From Streptomyces violaceusniger Tu 4113 (GTDB lineage Bacteria; Actinomycetota; Actinomycetes; Streptomycetales; Streptomycetaceae): 64,000 nucleotides of DNA. The stretch is taken from NCBI RefSeq assembly GCF_000147815.2, contig NC_015957.1, forward strand, positions 2,108,001 through 2,172,000. Direction: 5' to 3'. Below are positions 8,573 to 17,333 of the stretch, in pieces; positions within the stretch are counted from its first letter, which is position 1; every line of letters begins with the position of its first letter. The position numbers and the translations under genes are program-made. Below the pieces are notes generated by a model. The model saw only the letters and a list, made by a program, of their open reading frames with translations, was not told where the DNA came from and did no database searches.

Positions 8573-10194
8573 CCGGCGATCAGCAGAGCCTGGCGCTGCT
8601 GCTCTTCGGCGTTTTCGTGGCGGCCACCTTGGGGATCACCACCTGGGCGGGGCGCCGACGGCACGGCTCGCCGGAGGAGTTCTACACGGGCGGGCGGCTG
8701 TTCTCCCCGATGGAGAACGGCTTCGCCATCGCGGGTGACTACATGTCCGCCGCGTCCTTCCTCGGCATCTCCGGACTCATCGCGCTCTTCGGCTACGACG
8801 GGGTGCTCTACTGCGTGGGCTTCTTCGTGGCCTGGCTGGTGGTCCTGCTGCTGGTGGCCGAACTCGTCCGCAACTGCGGCCGGTTCACTCTGGCCGATGT
8901 GCTGGCCGCCCGGATGCGGGAGCGCCCGGTCCGGATCGCCGCGGGCGTCTCGTCGGTCACGGTCTGTGTGCTCTATCTCGTGGCCCAGATGGTCGGCGCG
9001 GGCAGTCTGGTCGCCCTGCTGATCGGGGAGACGGGCGGCCGGGCCCGCGCCTGGACGGTGATCGGCGTGGGCACCCTGATGGTGGTCTTCGTGGCGCTGG
9101 GCGGGATGCGGGCCACGACCTGGATCCAGATCGTGAAGGCCGTGCTGCTGATGGGCGGGGCGATCGCGCTGACCGCCTTGGTCCTCATCCGCTTCCGCGG
9201 CGATCTCGACGCCCTGCTCAGCACCGCGGCGCACAACAGCGGGCACGGCGTGGACTTCCTCGCCCCCGGGCTCGCCTACGGCGGTGGCTGGACCTACGGC
9301 GGTGGCTGGACCGCCCGGCTGGACTTCATGAGCCTCGGCCTGGCCCTGGTGCTGGGCACCGCCGGGCTGCCGCACATCCTCTCGCGCTTCTGCACCGTGC
9401 CCACCGCCCGCGCCGCCCGCCGCTCGGTGATCTGGTCCATCGGGCTGATCGGCGGCTTCTACCTGATGACGATCGTGCTCGGCTTCGGCGCGGCCGCCGT
9501 GCTGGGCACCGACGCCGTACGGGCCTCCAACGCGGCCGGGAACACGGCCGTTCCGCTGCTCGCGCTCGACCTCGGCGGCGGCGCCGGATCGACCGGGGGC
9601 ACGGTGCTGTTCGCGGTCGTCGCCGCCATCGCCTTCGCCACCATCCTCGCCGTCGTCGCCGGGATCACCCTCGCCTCCTCGGCCTCCGTCGCCCATGACC
9701 TGTATGGCTCGCTGAGCCGACGGGCGGGCCGCACACCGCGCGGCGAGGTGGTGGTGGCGCGGATCGCCGCGGTGGGCATCGGGGCGGTCGCGATCGGGCT
9801 CGGGCTGCTCGCCGACGACCTCAATGTGGCGTTCCTGGTGGGGCTCGCGTTCGCCGCCGCCGCGTCGGCGAACCTCCCGGTGCTGCTGTACTCGCTGTTC
9901 TGGCGGCGGTTCACCGCGCGTGGCGCGGTGTGGTCCGTCTACGGGGGGCTGCTTCCGGCGGTGGTCCTGGTGGTGCTCTCCCCGGTGGTCTCCGGTGGCC
10001 CGGACGCGATCTTCTCGGGGGTGGACTTCCACCTCTTCCCGCTGCAGAACCCGGGCCTGGTCTCGGTGCCCCTCGGGTTCCTCGCGGGCTGGCTCGGGAC
10101 GGTCACCTCGCCCGCGCCCGCGGACGTTCCCGGCCATGCCGCCAAGCACGCCGAGACGGAGGTGCGGGCCCTCACCGGGGCGGGTGCGGCCTGA
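8569..10194 (+). CDS. Sodium:solute symporter, ActP/MctC-type (acetate or short-chain carboxylate)
   Basis: A secondary transporter of the SSS family, about 541 residues with roughly 13 transmembrane helices. Family signatures include the N-terminal GGRLFSPMENGFAIAGDYMSAASF region (interrupted SSS motif) and AGLPHILSRFCTVP. It likely imports acetate or a related monocarboxylate with sodium. The pairing with an upstream DUF485 gene is the actP arrangement, and a CitA/CitB-type two-component system is encoded convergently just downstream. The true start is GTG at 8569, overlapping the previous stop; the open frame continues far upstream without coding support. An exact 18-bp tandem duplication at 9276-9311 encodes YGGGWT twice in an extramembrane loop. 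The substrate is inferred. Confidence 0.88.
   Translation: MTGDQQSLALLLFGVFVAATLGITTWAGRRRHGSPEEFYTGGRLFSPMENGFAIAGDYMSAASFLGISGLIALFGYDGVLYCVGFFVAWLVVLLLVAELVRNCGRFTLADVLAARMRERPVRIAAGVSSVTVCVLYLVAQMVGAGSLVALLIGETGGRARAWTVIGVGTLMVVFVALGGMRATTWIQIVKAVLLMGGAIALTALVLIRFRGDLDALLSTAAHNSGHGVDFLAPGLAYGGGWTYGGGWTARLDFMSLGLALVLGTAGLPHILSRFCTVPTARAARRSVIWSIGLIGGFYLMTIVLGFGAAAVLGTDAVRASNAAGNTAVPLLALDLGGGAGSTGGTVLFAVVAAIAFATILAVVAGITLASSASVAHDLYGSLSRRAGRTPRGEVVVARIAAVGIGAVAIGLGLLADDLNVAFLVGLAFAAAASANLPVLLYSLFWRRFTARGAVWSVYGGLLPAVVLVVLSPVVSGGPDAIFSGVDFHLFPLQNPGLVSVPLGFLAGWLGTVTSPAPADVPGHAAKHAETEVRALTGAGAA
9276..9311 (+). repeat. Exact 18-bp tandem duplication inside the symporter gene
   Basis: CTACGGCGGTGGCTGGAC occurs twice head to tail (9276-9293 and 9294-9311). 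It is in frame and adds six residues (YGGGWT) to a loop. Exactness points to a recent slippage event. Confidence 0.9.
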
Positions 10195-10216
10195 CGGGCA
10201 GGGGTGAGGGCAGGGT

Positions 10217-10918
10217 TCAGACCCACACATACCGGTGCTCGGGGCGGCCGGTCTCGCCGTATTTCAGGCTGAGCCGCACCCGCCCCGTGCGCTCCAGCAG
10301 CTTCAGATAGCGCTGTGCGGTCTGTCGGCTGAGCGAGGAGCGCTCGGCCACCTCCTGCGCCGACAGCGGGCCCTCGGCGCCCCGCAGCACCTCCCGTACG
10401 AGATCTGCGGTGAGCACCGAGTGGCCCTTGGGCAGCTCCGCGGGGCCGGCCGAGGCGCCGCCGAGGGCGCCGAAGATCCGGTCCACCTGGTCCTGCCCGG
10501 CCTCGCCGTCGCCCTCCAGCGCGCGGCGCAGCGCCGCGTACCCCTCCAACTTGGCGCGCAGCCCCGCGAAGGTGAAGGGCTTGACCAGGTACTGCAGCGC
10601 ACCATGGCGCATCGCCGCCTGGACGGTCGCGATATCGCGGGCCGCGGTCACCATGATGATGTCGGTGTGGTGGCCGAGCTGCCGCAGCCGCCGCACCAGG
10701 GACAGCCCCGTCTCATCCGGCAGATAGTGGTCGAGCAGCACCAGGTCGACGGGGGTGGTCTCCAGGACGGCCAGCGCCTCGGCGGCGGAGTGCGACTGCC
10801 CCGCGACGCGGAAACCGGCCATCTTCGCGACGTACGCGGCGTTGACCCGGGCCACCCGGATGTCGTCGTCCACGACCAGCACCTCCAGAAGCCCGCCCGG
10901 TCCGGATCCAAGGGTCAT
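10217..10918 (-). CDS. Response regulator, CitB/DcuR (DpiA) family
   Basis: A 233-residue regulator. The receiver domain (about 10-130) has the acidic pair VVDDD, the phospho-acceptor Asp63 in LVLLDHYLPD, and the lysine of LVKPFTF. The C-terminal helix-turn-helix (about 175-225, SAQEVAERSSLSRQTAQRYLKLLE) is of the CitB type. It overlaps the upstream kinase gene by 4 bases, so the two are co-translated. This class pairs with CitA/DcuS kinases that sense di- and tricarboxylates, and its convergent neighbour is a carboxylate-type symporter, so that gene is the most economical target. No operator was identified. Confidence 0.9.
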   Translation of the reverse strand: MTLGSGPGGLLEVLVVDDDIRVARVNAAYVAKMAGFRVAGQSHSAAEALAVLETTPVDLVLLDHYLPDETGLSLVRRLRQLGHHTDIIMVTAARDIATVQAAMRHGALQYLVKPFTFAGLRAKLEGYAALRRALEGDGEAGQDQVDRIFGALGGASAGPAELPKGHSVLTADLVREVLRGAEGPLSAQEVAERSSLSRQTAQRYLKLLERTGRVRLSLKYGETGRPEHRYVWV

Positions 10919-12585
10919 CGCGGCTCTCCTGTCGCGGTCAGCGGCGCCCCGGCCGGCTGTTCGGTCAGCGCCTCGGGGAGGACGACGGTGAACTCCGCGC
11001 CCCCGCCCTCACGGTCGGACACGCGGACGCTGCCACCCTGGCGTCCGGCCAGACGGCGGACCAGCGCGAGCCCTATGCCGCGCTTGCCGTGCGCGGGCGG
11101 CTCCTTGGTCGACCAGCCCTCGGTGAAGACCACATCGCGCCGGTCGGCGGGGATCCCGGGGCCGGTGTCGGAGACCCGCAGCAGCACCGTACGGTCGTCC
11201 GCGCACAGCTCCACCTCGACGTGCGGCTCCCGTGAACCGACCGCCGCGTCCAGGGCGTTGTCGATGAGATTGCCGACGATCGTCACCAGCCCCGGCGGGT
11301 CCACCAGCCGGTTGGGCAGCAGGCTGTCCTCGGCGACGGACAGCGAGACCCCGCGTTCGGTGGCGACCGTGGCCTTGCCGACCAGCAGGGAGGCCAGCAG
11401 CGGATCGTGCACCCGCTCGGTGACCTGCTCGGCGGTGGCCCGGTGCACCCCGATCGCCTCGGTGATGAACTCCATCGCCTCGTCGTGCAGTTCGAGTTCG
11501 AGCAGGCCCAGGAGGGTGTGCATCCGGTTGGCGTGCTCATGGTCCTGCGCCCGCAGGGCGTCGATCAGCCCCCGGGTGCCGTCCAGCTCGCGGCCCAGCC
11601 GCTCCAGTTCGGTGCGGTCGCGGAGAGTGACCACCGCACCGCCGTCGTCCGTCGGCATCCGGTTGGCGACCAGCACCCGGCCGCCGCTGACGGTCAGCAG
11701 ATCGGCGCCGGTGACCCGGCCGGACAGCACATCGGTCGTACGGCCCGGGGCGAGCACCGCCTCCAGGGACTGACCGGTGTCCTCGGGACACAGGTCCAGC
11801 AGCCGCTGCGCCTCGTCGTTGATCAGCCGGATGCGGCCGTGGGCGTCGAGGGCGACGACGCCTTCCCGGATGCCGTGCAGCATCGCCTCGCGCTCGGCGA
11901 GCAGCGCGGAGATATCGGAGAAGGCCAGGTCATGGGTGCGTCGCTGGAGCCGGCGGGCGACCACATACGCCGCCAGGGCGCCGACGGCGAGCGCGCCGCC
12001 CGCGTAGGCGAGCATCTCCGGGACCGAGGCGACGAGCCGGGCGCGCACGCTCTCGTAGGCGATGCCCACCGAGACGGCGCCCACGATTTGGCCTGCCTCG
12101 GCGCGCAGCGGCACCTTGCCGCGGGCCGAGCGGCCGAGGGTGCCCTCGTCGATCTCCATGATCTCCCGGCCCTCTATGGCGTCGGTGGGGTCGGTGGAGA
12201 CATGCTTCCCGATCTCGCCCGGGGAGGTATGTGACCAGCGCACCCCACGCCGATCCATGATCACGACGTATTCGGCGCCGGTCGCCCGGCGGATGCGCTC
12301 CGCCTCGGTCTGCACGGGGCCGTCGGCGGTGGGCCGGGTGTGCTGGAGCGCCTCGGCCAGCCGGGGCTCGGCGGCCGTGGTCTGGGCTATGGCGAGGGCG
12401 CGGTGCATGGCCTGGTCGTCGAGGTGGTCGCTGAGCGGCGCGAGGAAGAGGCCGGTCGCGAGCACGGTGACACCCGTGGCGATGGCCAGCTGCATCAGCA
12501 GGACCTGGGAGAAGACGCGTCGGGGCCAGCCGATGCGCCACCTTGTGGCCGTGGCTGCCGGCCCCGGCGGTATCGCGGCGCTCAT
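10915..12585 (-). CDS. Sensor histidine kinase, CitA/DcuS family
   Basis: A 556-residue membrane kinase. Transmembrane helix 1 is at about 25-47, an extracytoplasmic sensor domain (PDC/Cache fold expected) at 48-188, and helix 2 at about 190-212. A cytoplasmic PAS domain (about 228-330) precedes a SpoOB-type dimerisation helix with the phospho-histidine in DHEHANRMHTLLGLLEL. The ATPase domain shows VGNLIDNALDA and DTGPGIPADRR. ATG at 12585 has no clear ribosome site, but a TACCCT hexamer (minus strand, 12599-12594) ends 8 nt before it, so the mRNA may be leaderless. Carboxylate sensing is inferred from family and neighbourhood. Confidence 0.9.
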   Translation of the reverse strand: MSAAIPPGPAATATRWRIGWPRRVFSQVLLMQLAIATGVTVLATGLFLAPLSDHLDDQAMHRALAIAQTTAAEPRLAEALQHTRPTADGPVQTEAERIRRATGAEYVVIMDRRGVRWSHTSPGEIGKHVSTDPTDAIEGREIMEIDEGTLGRSARGKVPLRAEAGQIVGAVSVGIAYESVRARLVASVPEMLAYAGGALAVGALAAYVVARRLQRRTHDLAFSDISALLAEREAMLHGIREGVVALDAHGRIRLINDEAQRLLDLCPEDTGQSLEAVLAPGRTTDVLSGRVTGADLLTVSGGRVLVANRMPTDDGGAVVTLRDRTELERLGRELDGTRGLIDALRAQDHEHANRMHTLLGLLELELHDEAMEFITEAIGVHRATAEQVTERVHDPLLASLLVGKATVATERGVSLSVAEDSLLPNRLVDPPGLVTIVGNLIDNALDAAVGSREPHVEVELCADDRTVLLRVSDTGPGIPADRRDVVFTEGWSTKEPPAHGKRGIGLALVRRLAGRQGGSVRVSDREGGGAEFTVVLPEALTEQPAGAPLTATGEPR

Positions 12586-12731
12586 GGCAACGAAGGGTAA
12601 CCAAGGGCGGGCCGGAGGAGTCGCGTCAGGACCCGGTGAAGGGGGCCGGGGAGCGGCGATCCCGGGGTGGCATGGGTTTTCCGAGAGAGGGGCGGCGATC
12701 TCGGAGTGTGCGACGGGGGCGGGGCGTGGGC

Positions 12732-13706
12732 TCAGAGACGGCCGGCGGCCATCGCCCGGACGCCATGCGCGGGCTGCCGGGCGGCCCGGATCCCGACGAC
12801 CTCCATCCGGGCCGGGGAGCCCAGGGGCAAGCCGCAGCTCTCCGGCCGCGGCGGCGCCGCGGCGACCTGGGCGACGCTCACCCGCCAGGCCCGGCCGTCG
12901 CGGTGCGCGACGGTCACGGACCAGACCGGGGCCTCGCCCTCGGTCCCTGCGACGGTCAGCGCGTCCGCCCCGTCCTCGCCGGTCAGCTCGCGGACGGCCA
13001 GCTCCGCCGCCTGGCCGGGGCGCTCCCAGGCGGAGCGGCCACGGCAGCCCTCGGTGACCACCCGGCCCTGCCGCAGTGCCTCGATGACGTCCTTGACGCC
13101 TTGCGCGGTGGCACGGCCGTAGGTGTAGCCGTGCGGCAGCACGACGAGAGTGGGGGAGAAGCGATGGCCGCCGATATGGGTGATCTCCCAGGTGCCGTGG
13201 ACACCGGAGGCGGCCAGCTCACCGGCCAGCGGGCGGCCGAGGAGGGCGCAGCAGCGGTCGCGCTTGCCGTTGGTGCACACCAGCACCAGCGGATCGCCGG
13301 TGTACTCCTCCCAGGCCGCGGGGTCGTGGGGGCTCAGGGTGAGCCCGTCGGGGTCGCCCGCGCCCAGCGCGGTGAAGTCCAGGCCGAGCAGCCCTGCGGG
13401 GTCGTCCAGGGCGGTGGTACGGATCCAGGAACGGCCGGGCCGGGTGTGGGCCACGAACACCCGGTGCCGGGCGCCGGTGTGCAGATCGGCGTGACGGCCG
13501 GGGCGGCGGATCAGCGCGACCCGTACACCGGTGCCCTCGGCGGCGCGCTCCAGCGCGCGTCCGAGGGCCCTGTCGAGCCTGCTGGCGGTGAGGGCCTCGG
13601 TGCCCCAGGGCCCGGGCTGTTCCACCAGCAGCCAGGTGGGGGCGGTGGCCGCCGTCCCGGCGAGCGGCTCGGACAGGTCGCGGGAAGCGGTCGCGCACGT
13701 GCTCAC
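12732..13706 (-). CDS. Sucrase/ferredoxin-like family protein
   Basis: A roughly 324-residue cytoplasmic protein of the sucraseferredoxin-like family, whose C-terminal half adopts a thioredoxin-like ferredoxin fold. Visible family features are CTNGKRDRCCALLGRPLA (about 142-159) and HIGGHRFSPTLVVLPHGYTYG (about 175-195); the cysteines could hold a [2Fe-2S] cluster. Function is not established. In actinomycetes such genes are often near iron-uptake loci, and a candidate IdeR/DmdR iron box sits directly against this start codon, so iron-repressed expression is likely. The GTG start at 13706 gives MSTCATASRD; no good ribosome site precedes it. Confidence 0.8.
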   Translation of the reverse strand: MSTCATASRDLSEPLAGTAATAPTWLLVEQPGPWGTEALTASRLDRALGRALERAAEGTGVRVALIRRPGRHADLHTGARHRVFVAHTRPGRSWIRTTALDDPAGLLGLDFTALGAGDPDGLTLSPHDPAAWEEYTGDPLVLVCTNGKRDRCCALLGRPLAGELAASGVHGTWEITHIGGHRFSPTLVVLPHGYTYGRATAQGVKDVIEALRQGRVVTEGCRGRSAWERPGQAAELAVRELTGEDGADALTVAGTEGEAPVWSVTVAHRDGRAWRVSVAQVAAAPPRPESCGLPLGSPARMEVVGIRAARQPAHGVRAMAAGRL

Positions 13707-13725
13707 GAAGGTAAGCCTAACCTCT
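13707..13725 (-). promoter_or_regulatory. Iron box (IdeR/DmdR1-type operator)
   Basis: Read on the minus strand the 19-mer is AGAGGTTAGGCTTACCTTC. It matches the actinobacterial iron-box consensus TTAGGTTAGGCTCACCTAA at 14 of 19 positions, including the whole AGGTTAGGCT core and the ACCT arm. It abuts the GTG of the sucrase/ferredoxin-like gene, so repressor binding would block the transcription start or the earliest transcribed bases. Confidence 0.75.
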
Positions 13726-13929
13726 CTTGATCGATCGTGCGCACCGGAGCCGTGAGCGCGCGCCGTGTGCGTACCGGAGCCCCCGGAAGAACGAGCGGCG
13801 GGAGCCGCATGGGCGCCTTACGGTCCGCATGCGGCGGAGGGCGGCAGTCCGCATCCCGCCGCGTGCCTGCCGTTCCATGGAGTGGGAGCCGGGCGCGACA
13901 ATGGCGCTTCGGGGGCGGAGGGGGCGGAT

Positions 13930-14334
13930 ATGGGCGGTTTATGGGCGCGGTGGCGCAGGCGCCGGGGGAGACGCGGGGCGCGCTCGCTGGACCCCGGGCT
14001 GAGGGCGATGGTGCGGGCGGCCTACGACGAGGGGCGGCCGATTCCCGAATCGCTCGCCCGTAAGGCGGCCGAGGCCGGTGATCCGCGGGGGATGACCGTC
14101 TACGGCATCGGGCTGGGCGAGCGGGGCGCGTACGCCGAGGCGGTCCACTGGCTCGGCAAGGCCGCCGCGACGGGTGACCTCTCGGCCATGGTGGTGCTCG
14201 GCACCGTCCATCTGGACCATGGTGAACTGGGCGAGGCGGAGCGGCACTTCCGGCGGGCGGCGGACCGTGGCCACGCCGGTGCGCGCCTCGCCCTCCGGCA
14301 GTTGCGTGCCCGGCGCAACGGCAGCGGCCACTGA
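13930..14334 (+). CDS. Small Sel1/TPR-repeat protein
   Basis: A 134-residue protein with a basic N-terminus (LWARWRRRRGRRGARS), then two to three tetratricopeptide/Sel1-type helical hairpins: KAAEAGDPRGMTVYGIGLGE, AVHWLGKAAATGDLSAMVVLG and AERHFRRAADRGHAGARLAL. Such repeats mediate protein-protein contacts; no enzymatic motif is present. ATG at 13930 is supported by GGAGGGG at 13917-13923. The reading frame is open farther upstream, but those residues are Gly/Ala/Pro-rich and lack a ribosome site. It is divergent from the iron-box gene and convergent with parC. Confidence 0.7.
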   Translation: MGGLWARWRRRRGRRGARSLDPGLRAMVRAAYDEGRPIPESLARKAAEAGDPRGMTVYGIGLGERGAYAEAVHWLGKAAATGDLSAMVVLGTVHLDHGELGEAERHFRRAADRGHAGARLALRQLRARRNGSGH

Positions 14335-14419
14335 AAGGTGTGCCGCGGCCTTCCGCCGTCCGCGAGGGTCGGGGCCTTCCGCAAGCCTTCCGCCGTCCCA
14401 GGGCGCCGGGGCCGGGGGA

Positions 14420-14514
14420 GTGAACGGCGCGGTGGCCCGTGAACGCCGCGGGGGCCTGTGAACGGTGAGGGTGCCCGCGAAGGCCGCAGGGGCCGGTGAA
14501 CGGCAAGGGGCGCG
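14420..14514. repeat. Five tandem degenerate 19-bp repeats
   Basis: Five units begin at 14420, 14439, 14458, 14477 and 14496, an exact 19-bp period, with consensus close to GTGAACGGCGCGGGGGCCC. They lie between two convergent genes. The period is not a multiple of three, so it is not a coding repeat. The last unit runs into the adjacent terminator hairpin. Confidence 0.85.
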
Positions 14515-14537
14515 GCACCCTCGCGGTGCCGCGCCCC
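14507..14537. terminator. Terminator between the Sel1 gene and parC (convergent)
   Basis: A perfect 13-bp stem (GGGGCGCGGCACC, 14507-14519, with its complement at 14525-14537) and a 5-nt loop. Symmetric and T-poor, so it could serve both converging genes. Confidence 0.75.
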
Positions 14538-14566
14538 TGCTGCGCGCTCGTCCTGCTCGTGCCGGG

Positions 14567-17020
14567 CTACACCGGCCCGGCCACCACCGTCACCGGCTTG
14601 GCGAGCGGCTCACCCGAGCCGTCCCGGCGCGGGTCGATCTCCGGCAGCGCCGCCGGGGTGCCGTTCGCCCCCGCCGCGCGGGCCGGGGTCGCACCCGCCC
14701 AGGCCAGGACCAGGATGTCCTCGCCCTTCAGGAACCGATGACAGCGCACCCCGCCCGTGGCCCGGCCCTTGCGCGGGTACTGGTCGAAGGGGGTGAGCTT
14801 TGCCGACTGCTGCACCGAGTCATCGAGCGTGCCGCTCGAGCCCGCGATCGTGAAGACCACCGCGTCGCTCGCCGGGTCGACGGCCGTGAACGAGATCACC
14901 TTGGCGCCGGAGGCGAGCTTGACGCCCGCCATGCCGCCCGCGGCGCGGCCCTGCGGCCGCACCTGGCTCGCCGCGTAGCGCAGCAACTGGGCGTCGTCGG
15001 TGATGAAGACCAGATCCTCCTCGCCGGTGCGCAGCTCCACCGCGCCCACGATCCGGTCGCCCTCCTTGAGGCCGATGACCTCCAACTCGTCCTTGTTGGC
15101 TGGGTAGTCGGGAACCACGCGCTTGACGACGCCCTGCTCCGTGCCGATCGCGAGCCCCGGTGAGGACTCGTCCAGGGTGGTGAGGCAGATCAGCTCCTCG
15201 CCCTCCTCCAGGGAGAGGAACTCGGCGATGGGCGCTCCGCCCGCCAGATTGGGCGGCCCGGCCGACTCCGGGAGCATCGGGAGGTCGATCACCGTGAGCC
15301 GCAGCAGCCGCCCGGTCGAGGTCACCGCCCCCACGGATCCCCGGGCCGTCGCCGGGACCGCCGAGAGGATCACATCGTGCTTGGCGCGCTTGGCCTTCCC
15401 CTCGACCGGGAACGGCTCGCCGTCGGCGGTACGGGCCAGCAGCCCGGTGGAGGACAGCAGCACCCGGCAGGGGTCGTCCGCGACCTCCAGCGGCACCGCG
15501 GTCACCGGTGCGTTCGACGACTCCAGCAGCACCGTGCGGCGCGGGGTGCCGAACTTCTTGGCCACCGCGGCCAGTTCGCCGGAGACCAGCTTGCGCAGCT
15601 CGGCGTCGGAGTCGAGGATCCGGGTCAGCTCCTCGATCTCGGTGTTGAGCCGGTCGCGCTCCGATTCCAGCTCCAGCCGGTCGAACTTGGTCAGCCTGCG
15701 CAGCGGAGTGTCCAGGATGTACTGCGTCTGGACCTCGGAGAGGCCGAAGCGCTGGATGAGGGACCGCTTGGCCTCCGCCGCGTTGTCGCTCTGCCGGATG
15801 AGGCGGATGACCTCGTCGATGTCGAGGAGGGCCACCAGCAGGCCCTCGACCAGGTGCAGCCGGTTGCGCCGCTTGGTGCGGCGGAACTCGCTGCGCCGCC
15901 GGACCACGTTGAAGCGGTGGTCGAGATAGACCTCCAGCAGCTCCTTCAGCCCCAGCGTGAGCGGCTGGCCGTCCACCAGCGCCACGTTGTTGATGCCGAA
16001 GGACTCCTCCATCGGCGTGAGCTTGTAGAGCTGCTCCAGCACGGCCTCGGGGTTGAAGCCGTTCTTGATCTCGATGACCAGCCGCAGCCCGTGCTCGCGG
16101 TCGGTGAGGTCCTTGACGTCCGCGATGCCCTGCAGCTTCTTCGCGCCGACCAGGTCCTTGATCTTGGAGATGACCTTCTCGGGTCCCACGGCGAAGGGCA
16201 GCTCAGTGACGACGAGGCCCTTACGGCGGGCCGTCACGTCCTCCACGGCCACCGTGGCGCGGATCTTGAAGGTGCCGCGCCCGGTCTCGTACGCGTCCCG
16301 GACGCCGCTCATGCCGACGATCCGGCCGCCGGTGGGCAGGTCGGGGCCCGGCACATGGCGCATCAGGGTGTCGAGGTCCGCGCCCGGGTGCCTGATGAGA
16401 TGGCGGGCGGCGGCGATGACCTCGCCAAGGTTGTGCGGCGGCATATTGGTCGCCATGCCGACCGCGATCCCGGACGTGCCGTTGACCAGCAGGTTCGGAT
16501 AGGCGGCGGGGAGGGTGACCGGCTCCTGCTCACTGCCGTCGTAATTCGGGGAGAAGTCGACCGTTTCCTCGTCGATCGACTCCGTCATCAGCGAGCTCGC
16601 CGACGCCATGCGGCACTCGGTGTACCGCATCGCGGCGGGCGGGTCGTCGTTGCCCAGGGAGCCGAAGTTCCCGTGGCCGTCGACCATCGGCAGGCGCATG
16701 GAGAACGGCTGCGCCATGCGCACCAGCGCGTCATAGATCGACGCGTCGCCGTGCGGATGGAGCTTTCCCATCACCTCGCCGACGACGCGGGCGCACTTGA
16801 CGAAGCCGCGCTCGGGGCGCAGCCCCATCTCGTTCATCTGGTAGAGGATGCGGCGGTGCACGGGCTTCAGCCCGTCACGGGCGTCGGGCAGCGCGCGCGA
16901 GTAGATGACCGAGTAGGCGTACTCGAGGTAGGAGCCCTGCATCTCGTCGACGACGTCGATGTCGAGGATGCGCTCCTCGAAGTCGTCCGGCGGCGGGGTC
17001 TTCGTGCTGCGGCGGGCCAT
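14567..17020 (-). CDS. parC: DNA topoisomerase IV subunit A (ParC)
   Basis: The DNA-breaking subunit of topoisomerase IV, about 817 residues. The winged-helix/tower domain carries [14 protein letters not shown], the [10 protein letters not shown] segment (88-97) and the catalytic Tyr133 (AAMRYTE). The C-terminal half is a beta-pinwheel with repeats such as GVVKRVVP and [11 protein letters not shown] but without an obvious GyrA box, which fits ParC rather than GyrA. The position where E. coli enzymes have a quinolone-contacting Ser is Ala93 here, as I recall for mycobacterial GyrA. ATG at 17020 follows AAGGAG about 11 nt upstream; the longer open frame to 17269 is non-coding in character. Partner: parE at 5776. 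Confidence 0.92.
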   Translation of the reverse strand: MARRSTKTPPPDDFEERILDIDVVDEMQGSYLEYAYSVIYSRALPDARDGLKPVHRRILYQMNEMGLRPERGFVKCARVVGEVMGKLHPHGDASIYDALVRMAQPFSMRLPMVDGHGNFGSLGNDDPPAAMRYTECRMASASSLMTESIDEETVDFSPNYDGSEQEPVTLPAAYPNLLVNGTSGIAVGMATNMPPHNLGEVIAAARHLIRHPGADLDTLMRHVPGPDLPTGGRIVGMSGVRDAYETGRGTFKIRATVAVEDVTARRKGLVVTELPFAVGPEKVISKIKDLVGAKKLQGIADVKDLTDREHGLRLVIEIKNGFNPEAVLEQLYKLTPMEESFGINNVALVDGQPLTLGLKELLEVYLDHRFNVVRRRSEFRRTKRRNRLHLVEGLLVALLDIDEVIRLIRQSDNAAEAKRSLIQRFGLSEVQTQYILDTPLRRLTKFDRLELESERDRLNTEIEELTRILDSDAELRKLVSGELAAVAKKFGTPRRTVLLESSNAPVTAVPLEVADDPCRVLLSSTGLLARTADGEPFPVEGKAKRAKHDVILSAVPATARGSVGAVTSTGRLLRLTVIDLPMLPESAGPPNLAGGAPIAEFLSLEEGEELICLTTLDESSPGLAIGTEQGVVKRVVPDYPANKDELEVIGLKEGDRIVGAVELRTGEEDLVFITDDAQLLRYAASQVRPQGRAAGGMAGVKLASGAKVISFTAVDPASDAVVFTIAGSSGTLDDSVQQSAKLTPFDQYPRKGRATGGVRCHRFLKGEDILVLAWAGATPARAAGANGTPAALPEIDPRRDGSGEPLAKPVTVVAGPV

Positions 17021-17333
17021 CGCGCTTGCGGCTCCTTCAACTGCCGATGCGGGATCTGACGCGGACCATTGTGGCCCGGGCCGCCGACAAGTGTGGAACG
17101 GCCCGGGGTCGCAAGGCCCGGAGCGGGTCCCGAAACCGGGTCCGGCAACCCCGTGTGACGGCCCCTCGAAGGGCGATGTGCGGCGCCCGAGGGGCTGCGG
17201 AAACGGTTCGCGGCAGCTTGGGAGGACGGGAACGGACCGGAACTTCGCCAGATGTCCGTCCCCTTGCATACAGTGACAGAAGCGCTGCGCATGCGGCTGG
17301 CACGCGCTCCATCACGCGATCGAAGGGACGTAC

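Noticed and set aside
14341..14514. CRISPR-like array from the 19-bp repeats
   Set aside because: There are no spacers: units are directly contiguous and degenerate, and no cas gene is present.
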